Source: JAKPRU01 sp029568995 (GTDB taxonomy: Bacteria; Hinthialibacterota; Hinthialibacteria; Hinthialibacterales; JAKPRU01). Taken from it: a DNA stretch of 64,000 bases. The notes under the pieces are model-generated. The model was given only the letters and a program-made list of their open reading frames with translations. It ran no database searches and was not told the DNA's origin. The position numbers and the translations under genes were made by a program. Positions 17,765 through 26,895 of the stretch are shown in pieces; position 1 is the first letter of the stretch, and each line of letters starts with the position of its first letter. The stretch covers positions 1-64,000 of the forward strand of contig DAOMHQ010000002.1 of the NCBI GenBank assembly GCA_035430965.1, in the 5' to 3' direction.

Positions 17765-19696
17765 TTATTCGGAATGGTCCTCTGTGATCCTGAACGGCAG
17801 GTCCAACTCTCGACTGTGATCGAATCGCCCGCGCAAACGATGTTGAACGATCTCGAACAGACCGCGAACCCAGTTTTCATAATGATAGTGTTTTTCTGTT
17901 CGAACGCAGCTCCGCGCGGCTGATTCTTCCCGTTCACGGGGATGATTCAAGTAGTAAGCGATCTTTTCCGCCAGATCTTCCTCGCTGCAGAAGGTCGGGA
18001 CTTCATCCGGAACGGAATAGAAATCGCTGAGATTAAGCAAGGGATCGCAGAGTTGAAATCCACCCGCCCGTGCGACATTGAATACGCGGTCGCTCGGTGT
18101 ATGCGTATTCCCTGGCGCGTGAAGATTGAGATTGATCGCGCTGGAGGCATACAAATCGGGAAGAGAATTCGGTTCGATTCTGCCCTTCAGGTGCGGGAGC
18201 AGCGGGGATCGTGGATTCAATGAGGAAGCATCTCCCGCGAAGATCCACGGTTGGAATCTCACAATAGATTCCAGCAATCGCTGACGATAGAGATCCGAAC
18301 TCATCCGGTTCGCCAGAAACAGCACAGCCCATCGCGCCTGGAGGGAAAGCGGCGGATCGAAGTTTTTGACAGCCCTGTCCACCATCTCACACAGTGTTGC
18401 CTGACGTTCGCAGCGAATCATGCCCCGGACCAATTCCTCGACAACCTCCCACAGCCCCGGATAGGCACGTTCCAGTTCTGTCTTCTTCGTCTGGAAGTCT
18501 TCCGGCGGGATGCTGGTGATTCCTCCCACAAAGGACAGCGGGACTTCAAGATCCGCTCTTTTCCTTCCGCTCCGGCTGAAATGGGCGACAATGGGAAGGA
18601 AATCTGTCTCCACGTGGGTGTATTGCTCAAGGACCCCACTCATTTCCGCCATCGGCAGGACCACCAGGTCGTAGCGACCGAATTTCCCCCAGGTGGGTAG
18701 CTCGTGATCCACCATATAGACCGCTCGTGGAATCGGCAGCTCGTCGAAGACCTCCGGAAGCAGGTATTCCGAGGAACCGAACATGATCGTGACCAGCAGA
18801 TCCGGTTTCGTTTCCGCGATACGATGAAGAATGTGATGCTGGAATACCGACTTGTCCGGATACTGCGCGGTTTCCTCACAGATCTGTACCTCCAGGCCAA
18901 GCCGTTGCATGGCATCGGTGATGGATTTGAGTATCCAGCCGCCTGGCCGCCGGGGATAGAAATTCAGTCCCAACACCTTACGGATGCGAAAAAGATCATG
19001 GTCCTGATAATAACGTCGGATCTCCAACCGGCTGTTGGCGGTCTGGGATTGATGATGGGTGTTGTGAGAACTCCGTATGATCTCCGTTAAACCAGATAAT
19101 GACGGAAATCCGGGTTGGTCTGCCAGTGCAGATCCTCCCGCAATCGTGTAGTAAACCTGTTCGGCAAGATGATGTTCCAGAAGGCAAGCGGGCAGTTGTT
19201 TCTGTATCTCAGGGCCGAGAAACCACAAGATCTGTTCCGATTCAAACAGGTTCCGGAAATCATACAGAGCCATGCCTGCAAACAGTGGGCTGAGCTCGTC
19301 CTGGATCACAACAATCCGTCGCGAGGGGTCCTGATCCAGATAATGCCGATTCGTGGCGATTGTAAGCCCCATACCTGCCTGATAGAGATAAAGAACTTGA
19401 CCGCCCCAATCCCAGAATCTTGGGACCTGAATCATCAGTCGGTCAATCTCCCGTGCGACCGGCATATTGTTTCCATGGATGGGGATCCAGCCTTGAGGAG
19501 TGAGCATACGGCAGGCCATCCAGGGAAACTCGTCTTGTCGAACCTCAACCGGTCGGGATGGCTTGGCGGTGAAGAGTGGAGCCAGTTCGGGATGTGTTCT
19601 CTTCAGGAGGGCCAGGTTCTCCTGAAATCGCCCCTTCGGAAGACGCTCGAACGGAATCCACGGGCTTGTGTTCGTATGGCCTGGTCCGGCATCCAT
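17765..19696 (-). CDS. CgeB-like glycosyltransferase (GT4-like C-terminal domain)
   Basis: This 643-residue cytoplasmic protein starts at ATG 19696 after GGGAG. The N-terminal half looks like a nucleotide-sugar-fold domain with LLVTIMFGSS and YMVDHELPTWGKF. The C-terminal part has the CgeB/DUF3880-type signature: LPDLYASSAINLNLHAPG, SDRVFNVARAGGFQLCD and DEVPTFCSEEDLAEKIAYYLNHP, which is where these enzymes bind the donor. Acceptor and donor are unknown; family members glycosylate proteins or polysaccharides. It is followed by the small membrane protein gene. Confidence 0.78.
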   Translation of the reverse strand: MDAGPGHTNTSPWIPFERLPKGRFQENLALLKRTHPELAPLFTAKPSRPVEVRQDEFPWMACRMLTPQGWIPIHGNNMPVAREIDRLMIQVPRFWDWGGQVLYLYQAGMGLTIATNRHYLDQDPSRRIVVIQDELSPLFAGMALYDFRNLFESEQILWFLGPEIQKQLPACLLEHHLAEQVYYTIAGGSALADQPGFPSLSGLTEIIRSSHNTHHQSQTANSRLEIRRYYQDHDLFRIRKVLGLNFYPRRPGGWILKSITDAMQRLGLEVQICEETAQYPDKSVFQHHILHRIAETKPDLLVTIMFGSSEYLLPEVFDELPIPRAVYMVDHELPTWGKFGRYDLVVLPMAEMSGVLEQYTHVETDFLPIVAHFSRSGRKRADLEVPLSFVGGITSIPPEDFQTKKTELERAYPGLWEVVEELVRGMIRCERQATLCEMVDRAVKNFDPPLSLQARWAVLFLANRMSSDLYRQRLLESIVRFQPWIFAGDASSLNPRSPLLPHLKGRIEPNSLPDLYASSAINLNLHAPGNTHTPSDRVFNVARAGGFQLCDPLLNLSDFYSVPDEVPTFCSEEDLAEKIAYYLNHPREREESAARSCVRTEKHYHYENWVRGLFEIVQHRLRGRFDHSRELDLPFRITEDHSE

Positions 19697-19798
19697 ATCG
19701 GTTTGACTCCCAACCTCCGCATCGGTAACGGACTCCCTTGGAATGTGCTATCCTTGCATTGTGGCTGCAACGAATCTCACGCACGGGAGGACGGAACA

Positions 19799-20362
19799 AT
19801 GAATCGCGCTATCCGAATTCTTTTCTCAATCGCATCGGTCTGTCTTCTGATTCTCACTGCAAACGATATCCAGGCGCAAGGGGCGGAGCTGGTCTCACTG
19901 GAGCTGGGAACCGGTTTTGACAAAGCAAGCCGGGCGGTGGCGAACAAGCTGCCGGTCGAGCAGGCAACCGTGAAGCGTTCTGAGAGTGCTCGGATGGTTT
20001 GCGCGACCACTCTCAAATCCGCCGGGAAAACTTATATTTATCACGTCTGGTTGTATCGGGGTGATGAACAAGTCGCCTCGGCAACAGAGGAGATTCAGGT
20101 TTCGGTTTATGACAGCGAGGCTCGCACAACCGAAAAGTATTCGCTGGACGATCTTCTAAACCGGACGGAGGATCTTCGTGAATTGAAAGATGTCCGGGCG
20201 GCGCTGGTGATCAAACTTCCTGTGGGAACCGCACCTGCGTTCCGAACCTACAGCGTCAAAAGGATCGACAGCGTTCCTTCGCTGGGCGTGTGGGAATGCC
20301 GGGTGTACAGCGCGGAGGAAAAACTGCTCGGAAAGCAGGCATTTACCGTCGTTGCGGAATGA
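19799..20362 (+). CDS. Secreted protein with C-terminal DUF2914-like domain
   Basis: The 187-residue reading starts at ATG 19799, 8 bases after GGGAGG, with a Sec signal (MNRAIRILFSIASVCLLILTANDIQA). A longer upstream reading is antisense to the glycosyltransferase gene and was rejected. The C-terminal half (WLYRGDEQVASATEEIQV and GVWECRVYSAEEKLLGKQAFTV) resembles DUF2914, a short beta-rich domain of unknown function. Periplasmic or extracellular. Confidence 0.75.
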   Translation: MNRAIRILFSIASVCLLILTANDIQAQGAELVSLELGTGFDKASRAVANKLPVEQATVKRSESARMVCATTLKSAGKTYIYHVWLYRGDEQVASATEEIQVSVYDSEARTTEKYSLDDLLNRTEDLRELKDVRAALVIKLPVGTAPAFRTYSVKRIDSVPSLGVWECRVYSAEEKLLGKQAFTVVAE

Positions 20363-20861
20363 ATAGTTGGCGTTTCAGAGGGATTGCGATATACTTTCAT
20401 TGTCCTGAGATTGAATTGATTTGACGTAATGCCACCCCGAAAAGGTTACCGGCAGGGTGCCGGTGTACTCTTTTTTCCCTCTGATCTGGGAGAGGGGCAT
20501 TTCTTTCTCCCTCTCCCTCCGGGAGAGGGTTGGGGTGAGGGATTTCCGGGTGGCACGGGCTTCAAGCCTGTGCATAGAGAGAATGTGAATCTGCAAAGCA
20601 GTTCAGTTCCGGGACACAGCTCAGGAATCGGTTGGCGATGCCGATACCTATAATGAATCGGGCGGTTCTGCCGCCGGTTCCTGATTTCTTTGATTTGTGT
20701 TGTTCACCGCACGTCATGCTGGTTCGCCGATAGCGAACCCTCCTTGAGGACTGTTTGAGGGCGGAGAGCCGACCGGGCATTTTCTGCCGGTTCGGCTCAT
20801 CGTGCACGTTCGCAACCCGGTTGTTGCGAATCACGGAAGATTTATGCCCAGGAGTGGTGTC
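20363..20861. repeat. Intergenic stretch (499 bases) with two palindromic repeats, no gene
   Basis: It contains a 9-base stem CCCTCTCCC/GGGAGAGGG with a 3-base loop (20509-20529), and GCACGGGCTT/AAGCCTGTGC (20553-20573) with one G-T pair. Both are of common dispersed-repeat types. A longer imperfect stem (TCAGGAATCGG and CCGGTTCCTGA) lies near 20620-20690. The rest lies upstream of ftsK and holds no reading with a ribosome site. Confidence 0.55.
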
Positions 20862-23228
20862 ATGCCGAGCATCCGCCCGCACGAGGTTCTGTCAGAGGCG
20901 TGGAACGAGATCGAGGAACCGCGCCGCAAGGAGATTTCCTCTCTGATTCTATTTGCCACGGCGATTATCTTAGCGCTTGCCCTGTTGACCGCCGATCCCG
21001 CCGATGTCGCCGGTGCCGCCGGATCGCAGGATAGCGGCGCGGCGATTCGGAACTGGATCGGCAAACCGGGTGCTTATCTGGCCTATGCCTGTTTTGCCTT
21101 ATTCGGTTGGTGTGGAATGGCGCTTCCGATTGCCATCGGGTATATCGCGGTGTGCCGATTTCGCGGGATTCGGCGTTGGCAGATCGGCTGGGCGGAGTAC
21201 GCCGGAATTGTGCTTTTGCTGGCGTCCAGTTGTTCCTTCCTGGCGGCATTCCGTCTTCTGAGTGACTGCGCCGATTCGGTGGAATCGGCTTGGCATAGCG
21301 GTGGGGCACTCGGTTTTTTCCTGGCTCACCGGGTTCTTGCCCTTGGGGAAGTAGGAGGGATGATTGTCAATGTGGCGGTCTGGGTGGTTGGCTTTCTTCT
21401 GGCCACACCGTTTCTCATTTCCGACCTGTTACGCGGCTCGTATCGGACAGGCGCGGATCTCTATGACCGATGGCGTCGCCCGGTGGATGAAGAAGACATC
21501 GAGCACGATCTGGAACCCCTGGAACCATTTGACGTGGAACCTTCCATCCGGACAAAGAATTCCTTTGATTCCACCCTGCTTCCTCCCCTGAAAACCATTG
21601 AGGAACTTGAGAGTGAATCCAATTTTCAGGAATTCAATGAGGAGCCGTCCCCCGCACCCAGAAATGGAGCGTCGAAAAAGAAACGCAGGGGTGTTGAGGA
21701 ACTGGAACCACTGATTGTAACCAACGACACCCGCCACTCCCAGGAACGCGACCGGAGCGTCAATTACGTTGAGACTCCCAATAATGAGAACTATCAGCTT
21801 CCCCCTCTTGCGCTGTTGAAAAAATCCGCAGGCGGGCAGCCGGACTTGGCGCGGGACGAGATCCTTCACAATTCCCGAGTTTTGGAAAGTACTCTGAACG
21901 ACTTCGGAATCTCTGCCCGTGTGGTGGAAGTGAACTACGGTCCGACCATTACCTGCTATGAACTCGAACCGGCCCCCGGCATCAAGATCAGCCGGATCGA
22001 GAACCTGGCGAACGATATCACCCGTGCGCTCAAGGCCTGCACCGTGCGGATTGTGGCCCCGATTCCCGGCAAGGGAACCGTGGGTGTGGAGGTTCCGAAC
22101 AAGCACCGTTCCGATGTGTTTCTCCGCGATGTGTTGGGATCGGACGTCTACCAGCGACATCCGAGTAAACTCAAGATCGCGCTGGGAAAGACCATTACCG
22201 GCGAGCCGTTCAGTTTCGATCTCCGCCAAGCCCCGCACCTGTTGGTTGCCGGTGCGACCGGTTCCGGGAAATCGGTCTGTGTCAATTCCATTATCAGCTC
22301 CATTCTTTACAATGCCGCACCGCATGAGGTCAAACTGCTGCTGATCGATCCCAAGCAGGTCGAATTGGCCCTGTATCGTGACATTCCGCATCTGCTGTCT
22401 CCCGTGGTAACCGACCCGAAACGCGCGGGAGCCGCACTGCGCTGGGCGGTAGAGGAAATGGAGAATCGCTACCGTTACCTGAAACATGCCGGTGTGCGCA
22501 ATATCGGCGAATACAACGAAAGACGCAAGCAGGACTACGCCAACGAGGAAATCGTCGTTCTCCCGTCGTTCTTGCCGTATATCGTCATCCTGATTGATGA
22601 ATTAGCCGACCTGATGATGATTGCCCGCGCGGAGGTGGAATCCATGATTGCCCGGCTTGCTGCCATGGCCCGTGCGGTAGGGATTCACCTGGTATTGGCA
22701 ACCCAACGTCCTTCCGTAGATGTATTGACCGGCGTCATTAAGAATAATTTTCCTGCGCGGATTGCCTTCCAGGTTTCTTCCACAACGGATTCACGAACCA
22801 TTCTCGATATGAAAGGCGCGGAGTCGCTGATGGGGCGCGGGGATATGCTGTTCACCCCCGGTGGGGCGGGCCGACCGGAACGCCTTCAGGGATGTTTTGT
22901 CTCCAGTGAAGAGGTGGCCTGTCTCGTAGATTTTGTGAAAGATCAGCAAGAGGTGCAGTACATCCAGGACGAGTTTGTTCCTATTGAAGATGACAGAGAG
23001 AGCGAGTATGGCGAATTCTCTGATGATGACGACTATGACGAGCTGTTCGACGAAGCGGTGCGGATTGTGCTGGAGAATGACTCCGCATCCACATCCCTGC
23101 TTCAGCGTCGCATGAAAATCGGCTATGGCAGAGCCGCTCGCCTTCTGGACCTGATGGAAGACAAGCAGATAGTCGGTCCACCGCGTGGCAGCAAACCGCG
23201 CGAAATCATACTGCATAAAACACCGTAG
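20862..23228 (+). CDS. ftsK: FtsK/SpoIIIE-family DNA translocase
   Basis: The protein has 788 residues from ATG 20862 (CAGGAG 8 bases upstream; an in-frame ATG at 20844 is possible). Four or so membrane segments lie in residues 25-190, followed by an acidic linker. The motor has Walker A GATGSGKS at 464-471, Walker B IVILIDELADL near 575-585, and TQRPSVDVLTGVIKNNFPARIAFQVSS. A winged-helix gamma domain at about 720-788 would read KOPS-like sequences. It pumps chromosome ends through the division septum and activates dimer resolution. Shorter than E. coli FtsK, close to the SpoIIIE size. Confidence 0.95.
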   Translation: MPSIRPHEVLSEAWNEIEEPRRKEISSLILFATAIILALALLTADPADVAGAAGSQDSGAAIRNWIGKPGAYLAYACFALFGWCGMALPIAIGYIAVCRFRGIRRWQIGWAEYAGIVLLLASSCSFLAAFRLLSDCADSVESAWHSGGALGFFLAHRVLALGEVGGMIVNVAVWVVGFLLATPFLISDLLRGSYRTGADLYDRWRRPVDEEDIEHDLEPLEPFDVEPSIRTKNSFDSTLLPPLKTIEELESESNFQEFNEEPSPAPRNGASKKKRRGVEELEPLIVTNDTRHSQERDRSVNYVETPNNENYQLPPLALLKKSAGGQPDLARDEILHNSRVLESTLNDFGISARVVEVNYGPTITCYELEPAPGIKISRIENLANDITRALKACTVRIVAPIPGKGTVGVEVPNKHRSDVFLRDVLGSDVYQRHPSKLKIALGKTITGEPFSFDLRQAPHLLVAGATGSGKSVCVNSIISSILYNAAPHEVKLLLIDPKQVELALYRDIPHLLSPVVTDPKRAGAALRWAVEEMENRYRYLKHAGVRNIGEYNERRKQDYANEEIVVLPSFLPYIVILIDELADLMMIARAEVESMIARLAAMARAVGIHLVLATQRPSVDVLTGVIKNNFPARIAFQVSSTTDSRTILDMKGAESLMGRGDMLFTPGGAGRPERLQGCFVSSEEVACLVDFVKDQQEVQYIQDEFVPIEDDRESEYGEFSDDDDYDELFDEAVRIVLENDSASTSLLQRRMKIGYGRAARLLDLMEDKQIVGPPRGSKPREIILHKTP

Positions 23229-23274
23229 GGGCGCACGGCTGTGCGCCCTTGGAGTGCGGCAGCGCAGCTGCCGC
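23225..23274. terminator. Two adjacent palindromes between convergent ftsK and GT2 genes
   Basis: The first is GTAGGGGCGCACGGCTGTGC (from 23225) with its GCCC arm (to 23248), which includes the ftsK stop codon. The second is GCGGCAGC/GCTGCCGC with a 3-base loop (23256-23274). They could act as a bidirectional terminator, but there is no strong T-tract. The first belongs to the GTAGGGGC repeat family seen at 26438 and 35698. Confidence 0.5.
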
Positions 23275-23282
23275 CTTCGATT

Positions 23283-24245
23283 TCACGGAAAATGCAGCGT
23301 CTCCCGAATCCGGTAAATCGGCTTCTGCCGAGACTCGTGGTAGATGCGAGTCAGCAATTCGGCGAGCAATCCCAGCATAATCATTTGTGCGCCGAGCAAC
23401 GCCAGAAATACGGCCAGCAGCAAAACCGGATTTCGGTGCGCTTTCTGGTCGTTGAGGAATTTGTCTGCCAATACCCACACACCGCACAGGAATCCACCCC
23501 CCATAAACATCCCGCCGATGGCCCCGAAGAAATGAATGGGCCGCGTGATATAGCTCCCCATCAACTTCAGAACCAGCAAATCGAGCAGCACTTTCGGTGT
23601 GCGCTCCAGCCCATATTTTGCTTTCCCATGTTGACGTGGATGGTGGCAAACCGGTATTTCGCAGATCCGTGCTCCGAGTTGACGGCCATACACCGGCAGG
23701 AAGCGATGCATTTCGCCATACAGGGAGACCTCTTTCAGCAGGTCCGCCTTGCAGGCGCGCAGCGTACAGCCGATATCGTGTAATGGCAAGCCGGACACAG
23801 CCCTCACAAGCCGATTGGCTGTCCAGGAGGAAAACCGCCGAAGCAGGGAATCTCGGCGGTCTTTCCGCCATCCGCAGACAATTTCGTATCCCTCGGACAT
23901 CTTCTCGATCAGGATGGGGATATCGACGGGGTCGTTCTGCAGGTCGGCGTCCAGCGTGACAATCGTCTCCCCTTTGGCAAAGTCGATTCCCGCCGCCATG
24001 GCCGCCGTCTGCCCGAAGTTTTTCCGAAAGACCAGCACCCGAATCCGGGCGTCCTGGCGTGCTAATTCGCGGAGGGTGTCGAGCGAGCCATCTGTGCTTC
24101 CATCGTCGATGTACAACACTTCATAAGCCTTGTCGAGCGGTTCAAGCGCGGCCACGAGTGCGGAATGAAGCGGCGCTAAATTCGATTCCTCGTTGAATAC
24201 CGGAATCACAACGGAAATGTCCACAGTGCGGGATTGTTCTGCCAT
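23283..24245 (-). CDS. Membrane GT2 glycosyltransferase of the polyprenyl-phosphate type
   Basis: The 320-residue reading starts at ATG 24245, about 6 bases after CGGAGG. It opens VDISVVIPVFNEE, with VLYIDDGSTDGS, the DxD motif in TLDADLQNDP, and the acceptor-region motif HGKAKYGLERTPKVL. Two C-terminal membrane segments (FFGAIGGMFMGGGFLCGVWVL and VLLLAVFLALLGAQMIMLGLL) are typical of GtrB/ArnC/DPM1-like enzymes that load a sugar onto undecaprenyl phosphate. It is divergent from the phage-derived cluster. The 24246-24403 stretch holds both promoters; none was clear. Confidence 0.88.
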   Translation of the reverse strand: MAEQSRTVDISVVIPVFNEESNLAPLHSALVAALEPLDKAYEVLYIDDGSTDGSLDTLRELARQDARIRVLVFRKNFGQTAAMAAGIDFAKGETIVTLDADLQNDPVDIPILIEKMSEGYEIVCGWRKDRRDSLLRRFSSWTANRLVRAVSGLPLHDIGCTLRACKADLLKEVSLYGEMHRFLPVYGRQLGARICEIPVCHHPRQHGKAKYGLERTPKVLLDLLVLKLMGSYITRPIHFFGAIGGMFMGGGFLCGVWVLADKFLNDQKAHRNPVLLLAVFLALLGAQMIMLGLLAELLTRIYHESRQKPIYRIRETLHFP

Positions 24246-24403
24246 CGGAAATCCTCCGATTCTGTAGTCATCCGAGCATAGCAAGTCTATTTCCGAATGC
24301 CAATAACAGCCGGTCCGTTTTTCGTGTCCCTCCCCGGAAAACCGGGAAATCTGCGCCATTTCAGCAATAAATAGAACGGCAACTGAAAAAAAAAGGAAAG
24401 ACG

Positions 24404-24928
24404 ATGGAACAGCCTGCCACCAACCGAAACGAGTCACTGCGAATGGGAATGCTGCAAGTCAGGCGTCTGGCTTATGCCTTCGCCGAACAATCCCGGGATC
24501 TCTGGACGCTCCGGCAGCAATGCAGCGCGTTGGAGAAGGAGCGGAACGCCCTCGAAGCCGGTCAGGAACAACGACACGATTTGCTCGAATTGGGAGAGCA
24601 GTCTCTTCAGCGGCTCCGCAGGGAGACCGAAACGCGGATGCGTACGATTGTTCTCACCACGGGCAATGAAGAGCGACTGTCGGATCTGCAGAAGCATCTC
24701 GCCAGGCTGGACCTGCCGGTTCATGAGTTGACTTGTTTGCATGAACGGATCTCCGAGGAGTTCCGGCTTCTGTTTCCCACACGTCCACATTCGTTGACTA
24801 CCGATCGACAGGCGGCGGTTGATGGGTCCACGGATTTCCTGAACGAATATCGTCTTCGAGGCGAATCGCCTCATTCCCACATTCCATTCACTGACAAGGA
24901 GAACACACATGGCACGGTCCGTAGATAA
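24404..24928 (+). CDS. Coiled-coil-rich first protein of the phage-derived cluster, unknown
   Basis: This 174-residue protein starts at ATG 24404 after an A-run followed by AAGGAAAG. It is Leu/Glu/Arg-rich and strongly helical, with coiled-coil-like stretches over residues about 15-70. No known domain is recognised. Its 3' end overlaps the next gene by 20 bases, which ties it to the cluster. Its place before the decoration and capsid genes is where scaffold or portal-proximal proteins often lie, but that assignment would be speculation. Confidence 0.65.
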   Translation: MEQPATNRNESLRMGMLQVRRLAYAFAEQSRDLWTLRQQCSALEKERNALEAGQEQRHDLLELGEQSLQRLRRETETRMRTIVLTTGNEERLSDLQKHLARLDLPVHELTCLHERISEEFRLLFPTRPHSLTTDRQAAVDGSTDFLNEYRLRGESPHSHIPFTDKENTHGTVRR

Positions 24929-25322
24929 CAACGGTGTCGGGGCCTTGTACGCCACGTTCCAGATCGACACCACCGCTGGGGCGTATGACCTCACGACAGA
25001 CAACTTGTGCGACGCGGTATCCCTGTCCGCGAGCAACGAGGTCGATCACGGCTCGGACGGCGGGGTGCTGCTCGGAAGGCTGGAACATGTCGGCGACGGT
25101 CTTGCGACAGTACAGATTGCCGGCGTTGCCCGGTTTGCTGTCAATACCGGCGAGACCGAACCCGTCGTCGGGAACGGTGTAGTCGTGGACGGTGCGGGGA
25201 AAGTCTACCAGGCTCCCGCTATTGCCGAAGGTTCTGATGTCCCCGCCGGAGGAAATCCGGCACGCGGTACGGTCATCGCGGTGGATTCCACCAATCACAC
25301 CTGCGATATCCTTCTGGGTTGA
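24909..25322 (+). CDS. Capsid decoration-like protein (DUF2190-like)
   Basis: The 137-residue protein starts at ATG 24909, 6 bases after AAGGAG. It is Gly/Val/Ala-rich and beta-rich with motifs such as GDGLATVQIAGVARFAV, GNGVVVDGAGKVYQAP and a TCDILL end, resembling DUF2190-type phage proteins coded just before the major capsid protein, which stabilise heads. The position directly upstream of the capsid gene supports this. Some similar proteins are of unproven function. Confidence 0.7.
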   Translation: MARSVDNNGVGALYATFQIDTTAGAYDLTTDNLCDAVSLSASNEVDHGSDGGVLLGRLEHVGDGLATVQIAGVARFAVNTGETEPVVGNGVVVDGAGKVYQAPAIAEGSDVPAGGNPARGTVIAVDSTNHTCDILLG

Positions 25323-25365
25323 TCGCATTCAACTCAATCAGCCATTCATTCAAGGAGAATTGACT

Positions 25366-26430
25366 ATGTTGATTCCTGAAGAACAACGAACGGGATTACC
25401 CTCGGAATTGCAGCGCGCCGCCGGAATTCCACTGCATCCCGGATTGTATAGCGAAGCCCGGCAGCGCGGCGTTCCTCTCTCAAGTTACCTGGAGGAACTC
25501 GATCCCTCCGGTGCGGAATCGGCCCTGGATGCGTTCGAGCGGCAGCTGGCCCTGGCGGGCATCAAGGTCAGCGGTCCCGAATCCAGTATCATCGACCGAT
25601 TCTTTGCCACCCAGGAAAGCGCCGTCCTGTTCCCTGAATTTGTCGCCCGCTCCGTGCGGATCGGCAAGGACGATTTTACCAAGCTGGGCAAGATCGTCGC
25701 AAATCGTACCCGCGTAGACGACAACACCTACAAGGCGATTTACATGGACGATTCGGTGCTCTCCGACAGCGACAAACGTCTTGCGAAAGTCGCCGAAGGT
25801 GCGGCCCTTCCGAAGATCGAACTGGAAACGGCGGAACATTCCATCCAACTCTCCAAGTACGGCCGCTACCTGGAGGCCACGTACGAGGCCATCCGCCGGA
25901 AACACGCGAATGTGATCGCGTACTTCCTCCGCGCGGTTGGAGTCCAGATTCAGCGTGACAAGTTCGCCGATGCCATCGGAGTCCTCATCAACGGCGACGG
26001 GAACGACAACGCGGCTTCCGTCATGGAAACCGCCGCCAGCGGCACGCTCACGTATGAGGACTTGGTGGAGTTCAAACTCTCCCTTGACCCGTACGAGATG
26101 AACGTCCTCGTAATCAGCCAGGCGATGGCGAAAACCATCCTGGGCCTGGATGAATTCAAAGAACCTCTTGTCGCCGAGAAATTCCAGAAGTCCGGTGAAA
26201 TGATCAAGTTGTTCGGGGCCGAGATCCTGGTAGATGATTCGGTAGCCGATGACCTGATCGTCGGTCTGGACCGCCGGTTTGCGCTGGAAGAGGTATACGA
26301 AACCGAGGTGATGACCGAAAGCGAACGGCTGATTCGTCAGCAGATCGAAGGTACGGCTATCTCGGAAGTGGCCGGTTTTGCAAAGCTGATTCGGTCGGCC
26401 TGCAAGGTCCTCGACACCGTTCACACATAA
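25366..26430 (+). CDS. Phage major capsid protein, HK97-fold type
   Basis: The 354-residue reading starts at ATG 25366, 7 bases after AAGGAGAA. The N-terminal region contains GVPLSSYLEELDPSG and DAFERQLALAGIKVS, a helical region like the scaffold-like delta domain of capsid proteins in Firmicutes prophages. The core has LFPEFVARSVR, EGAALPKIEL, LSKYGRYLEATYEAIRR, and the late GLDRRFALEEVYETEV. These match phage major capsid proteins of that class. No separate protease or terminase gene accompanies it. Encapsulins share the fold, but the phage-like neighbours argue against a simple encapsulin. Confidence 0.88.
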   Translation: MLIPEEQRTGLPSELQRAAGIPLHPGLYSEARQRGVPLSSYLEELDPSGAESALDAFERQLALAGIKVSGPESSIIDRFFATQESAVLFPEFVARSVRIGKDDFTKLGKIVANRTRVDDNTYKAIYMDDSVLSDSDKRLAKVAEGAALPKIELETAEHSIQLSKYGRYLEATYEAIRRKHANVIAYFLRAVGVQIQRDKFADAIGVLINGDGNDNAASVMETAASGTLTYEDLVEFKLSLDPYEMNVLVISQAMAKTILGLDEFKEPLVAEKFQKSGEMIKLFGAEILVDDSVADDLIVGLDRRFALEEVYETEVMTESERLIRQQIEGTAISEVAGFAKLIRSACKVLDTVHT

Positions 26431-26437
26431 TCTTTCT

Positions 26438-26473
26438 AATGGTAGGGGCGACGCATGCGTCGCCCCTACCATT
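26438..26473. repeat. Perfect 36-base palindrome between capsid and connector genes
   Basis: AATGGTAGGGGCGACGCA (26438-26455) is followed directly by its exact reverse complement (26456-26473). It lies 7 bases after the capsid stop codon, inside the operon. It contains the GTAGGGGC core also found at 23225 and 35698. In RNA it would form a strong hairpin that could reduce read-through or protect the capsid message. Confidence 0.9.
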
Positions 26474-26505
26474 GCCTGAGACACTTGGAGAGAGAGGAAT
26501 CTGCC

Positions 26506-26895
26506 ATGGCGTTTACCAATGAAACCCTTGTCCGCCAACGGGGCCTGATGCGTCTGTTCGACGAGGTTCCGTCCGATCTGGTTAGCCGATGCATTGACAC
26601 GGCGCACCTGCGAGTGACGGACGCGATTATCGAAGTCTCCGAGATCGAGCCGCCTTTGCCCGTCGTGGAAGCGGAAACGGATCTCGCCATGGCGGAAATT
26701 ATCAGGCTGCTGGCGGTCTCCAGAGAGATCAATCAACAACCCTATAGAACCCCTGAAATTTCCTTGGAAAGCAAAGATCGGGCAGAGCGATATCTCGCCC
26801 TGGCCTCCCTGGAAGAACTGCAAGCCTGGAGCCGCCTGCAGCCTTACTTGAAGAATCCCAGCCCGCTGCCCTGGGCCATGGAATGCCCGCGCTGA
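26506..26895 (+). CDS. Head-tail connector-like protein
   Basis: The 129-residue helical protein starts at ATG 26506 after GAGAGAGGAATC. It comes directly after the major capsid protein, where gp6-like/DUF3199-type connector proteins are usually coded, and has a similar size and helix-rich make-up with acidic segments (VVEAETDLAMAEIIRLLAV). Sequence likeness is only by order and character, so the assignment is tentative. Its end overlaps the next gene by 13 bases. Confidence 0.6.
   Translation: MAFTNETLVRQRGLMRLFDEVPSDLVSRCIDTAHLRVTDAIIEVSEIEPPLPVVEAETDLAMAEIIRLLAVSREINQQPYRTPEISLESKDRAERYLALASLEELQAWSRLQPYLKNPSPLPWAMECPR

Noticed and set aside
19115..19798. A long plus-strand reading upstream of the DUF2914-like gene
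   Set aside because: It is antisense to the CgeB-like gene and joins the real gene in frame by chance; the ribosome site and signal peptide lie at 19799.
21429..22487. A 352-codon minus-strand reading inside ftsK
   Set aside because: Antisense to an unmistakable ftsK with Walker motifs.
25366..26430. Encapsulin nanocompartment instead of capsid protein
   Set aside because: Decoration-, connector- and baseplate-like neighbours and the N-terminal scaffold-like region fit a phage capsid protein better; no cargo enzyme is adjacent.
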